64,000 bases of DNA from CAYRHJ01 sp964424105 (GTDB lineage: Bacteria; Planctomycetota; Phycisphaerae; UBA1845). Made by a program: the position numbers and the translations under genes. The stretch is taken from NCBI GenBank assembly GCA_964424105.1, contig CAYRHJ010000024.1, positions 10,255 to 74,254 on the forward strand, written 5' to 3'. Of the stretch, positions 63,883 through 64,000 are shown piece after piece; the first letter of the stretch is position 1; each line of letters starts with the position of its first letter. The notes under the pieces were generated by a model. The model did no database searches. It saw nothing but the letters and a program-made list of their open reading frames with translations, and was not told where the DNA came from.

Positions 63883-64000
63883 GAGCCGCGACCCTGGACG
63901 CGACCAAGGCGGGAGCGTCCAGTATGGCAAGCGGGCGAGGCAGTCCATGGCACGCGAACCGCGCCGCTACCTCCAGAAACCATCTGTTCAGGGAGCGGTC
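63883..64000 (+). repeat. Diverged family A units at the window end
   Basis: A unit with an altered centre (GCGACCCTGGACGCGACC at 63886) and the end of another (CAGGGAGCGGTC at 63989-64000), upstream of the exosortase gene. The window ends inside the second unit. Confidence 0.6.

Overview
The window is a bacterial chromosome segment of roughly 56-58% GC by eye, most likely from a planctomycete (Planctomycetota, perhaps near Phycisphaerae). I infer this from several traits together: a prepilin-like exported protein with the planctomycete-type C-terminal H-X9-DG motif, a GlmU-like uridylyltransferase without its acetyltransferase half, an exosortase with an exopolysaccharide locus, HEAT-repeat and TPR membrane proteins, an ECF sigma/anti-sigma pair, and heavy loading with short palindromic repeats. 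No 16S gene is present, so the taxonomy is inference.

Layout. 1-9.5 kb: mutS2 (cut by the window edge), an HtrA-type protease, queC, rsmG, an anti-sigma/ECF sigma pair and aspS. 9.5-16 kb: a REP-associated transposase among its own REP hairpins, rnhA, a radical SAM/B12 protein, a pseudopilin-like protein and small exported proteins. 16-22.7 kb: a housekeeping operon, tRNA-Gln, glmU(N), prs, rplY, pth, rpsF, ssb, rplI and dnaB. 22.7-26 kb: repeat-rich DNA, purN, a MATE transporter behind an apparent attenuator leader, and a MITE-like element. 26-46 kb: two secreted proteins (a Cys-rich protein and an M1 aminopeptidase with HEAT repeats), a solute-binding lipoprotein, PilZ and HDOD regulators, lysC, a nuclease, a cystathionine beta-synthase-like enzyme, an FdhF/YdeP-like molybdoenzyme, a GT-C/TPR protein, an M28 peptidase and a thioesterase. 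46-48 kb: a promoter-to-terminator small RNA candidate, a beta-helix protein ending in 27 aspartates and an IS3 relic. 48-61 kb: a long minus-strand polysaccharide operon (Wzm/Wzt-type ABC exporter, five glycosyltransferases, methyltransferase, O-antigen ligase/polymerase, AsnB amidotransferase). 61-64 kb: an exported nickel superoxide dismutase bracketed by a 100-bp repeat, then an exosortase and a partner membrane protein.

How the parts work together. The 48-64 kb block reads as a surface programme: the lipid-linked glycan is made by the glycosyltransferases, modified by AsnB and the methyltransferase, exported by the ABC pair and possibly polymerised or ligated by the Wzy/WaaL-like protein, while the exosortase anchors C-terminally tagged proteins at the envelope. 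The housekeeping operon links precursor supply (UDP-GlcNAc, PRPP) with translation and replication.

The most unusual features are: (1) a Ni-SOD whose Ni hook would be exposed by cleavage of a Tat-like signal peptide; (2) a leader peptide plus intrinsic terminator directly ahead of the MATE gene; (3) a 27-Asp tail on a beta-helix lipoprotein-like protein; (4) a 170-nt RNA gene candidate with a consensus promoter and terminator; (5) at least four families of dispersed palindromes, some inserted in frame in the anti-sigma gene; (6) a Shine-Dalgarno sequence held in the loop of a perfect hairpin; and (7) a zinc ribbon cut from an exosortase-partner gene by one in-frame TGA.
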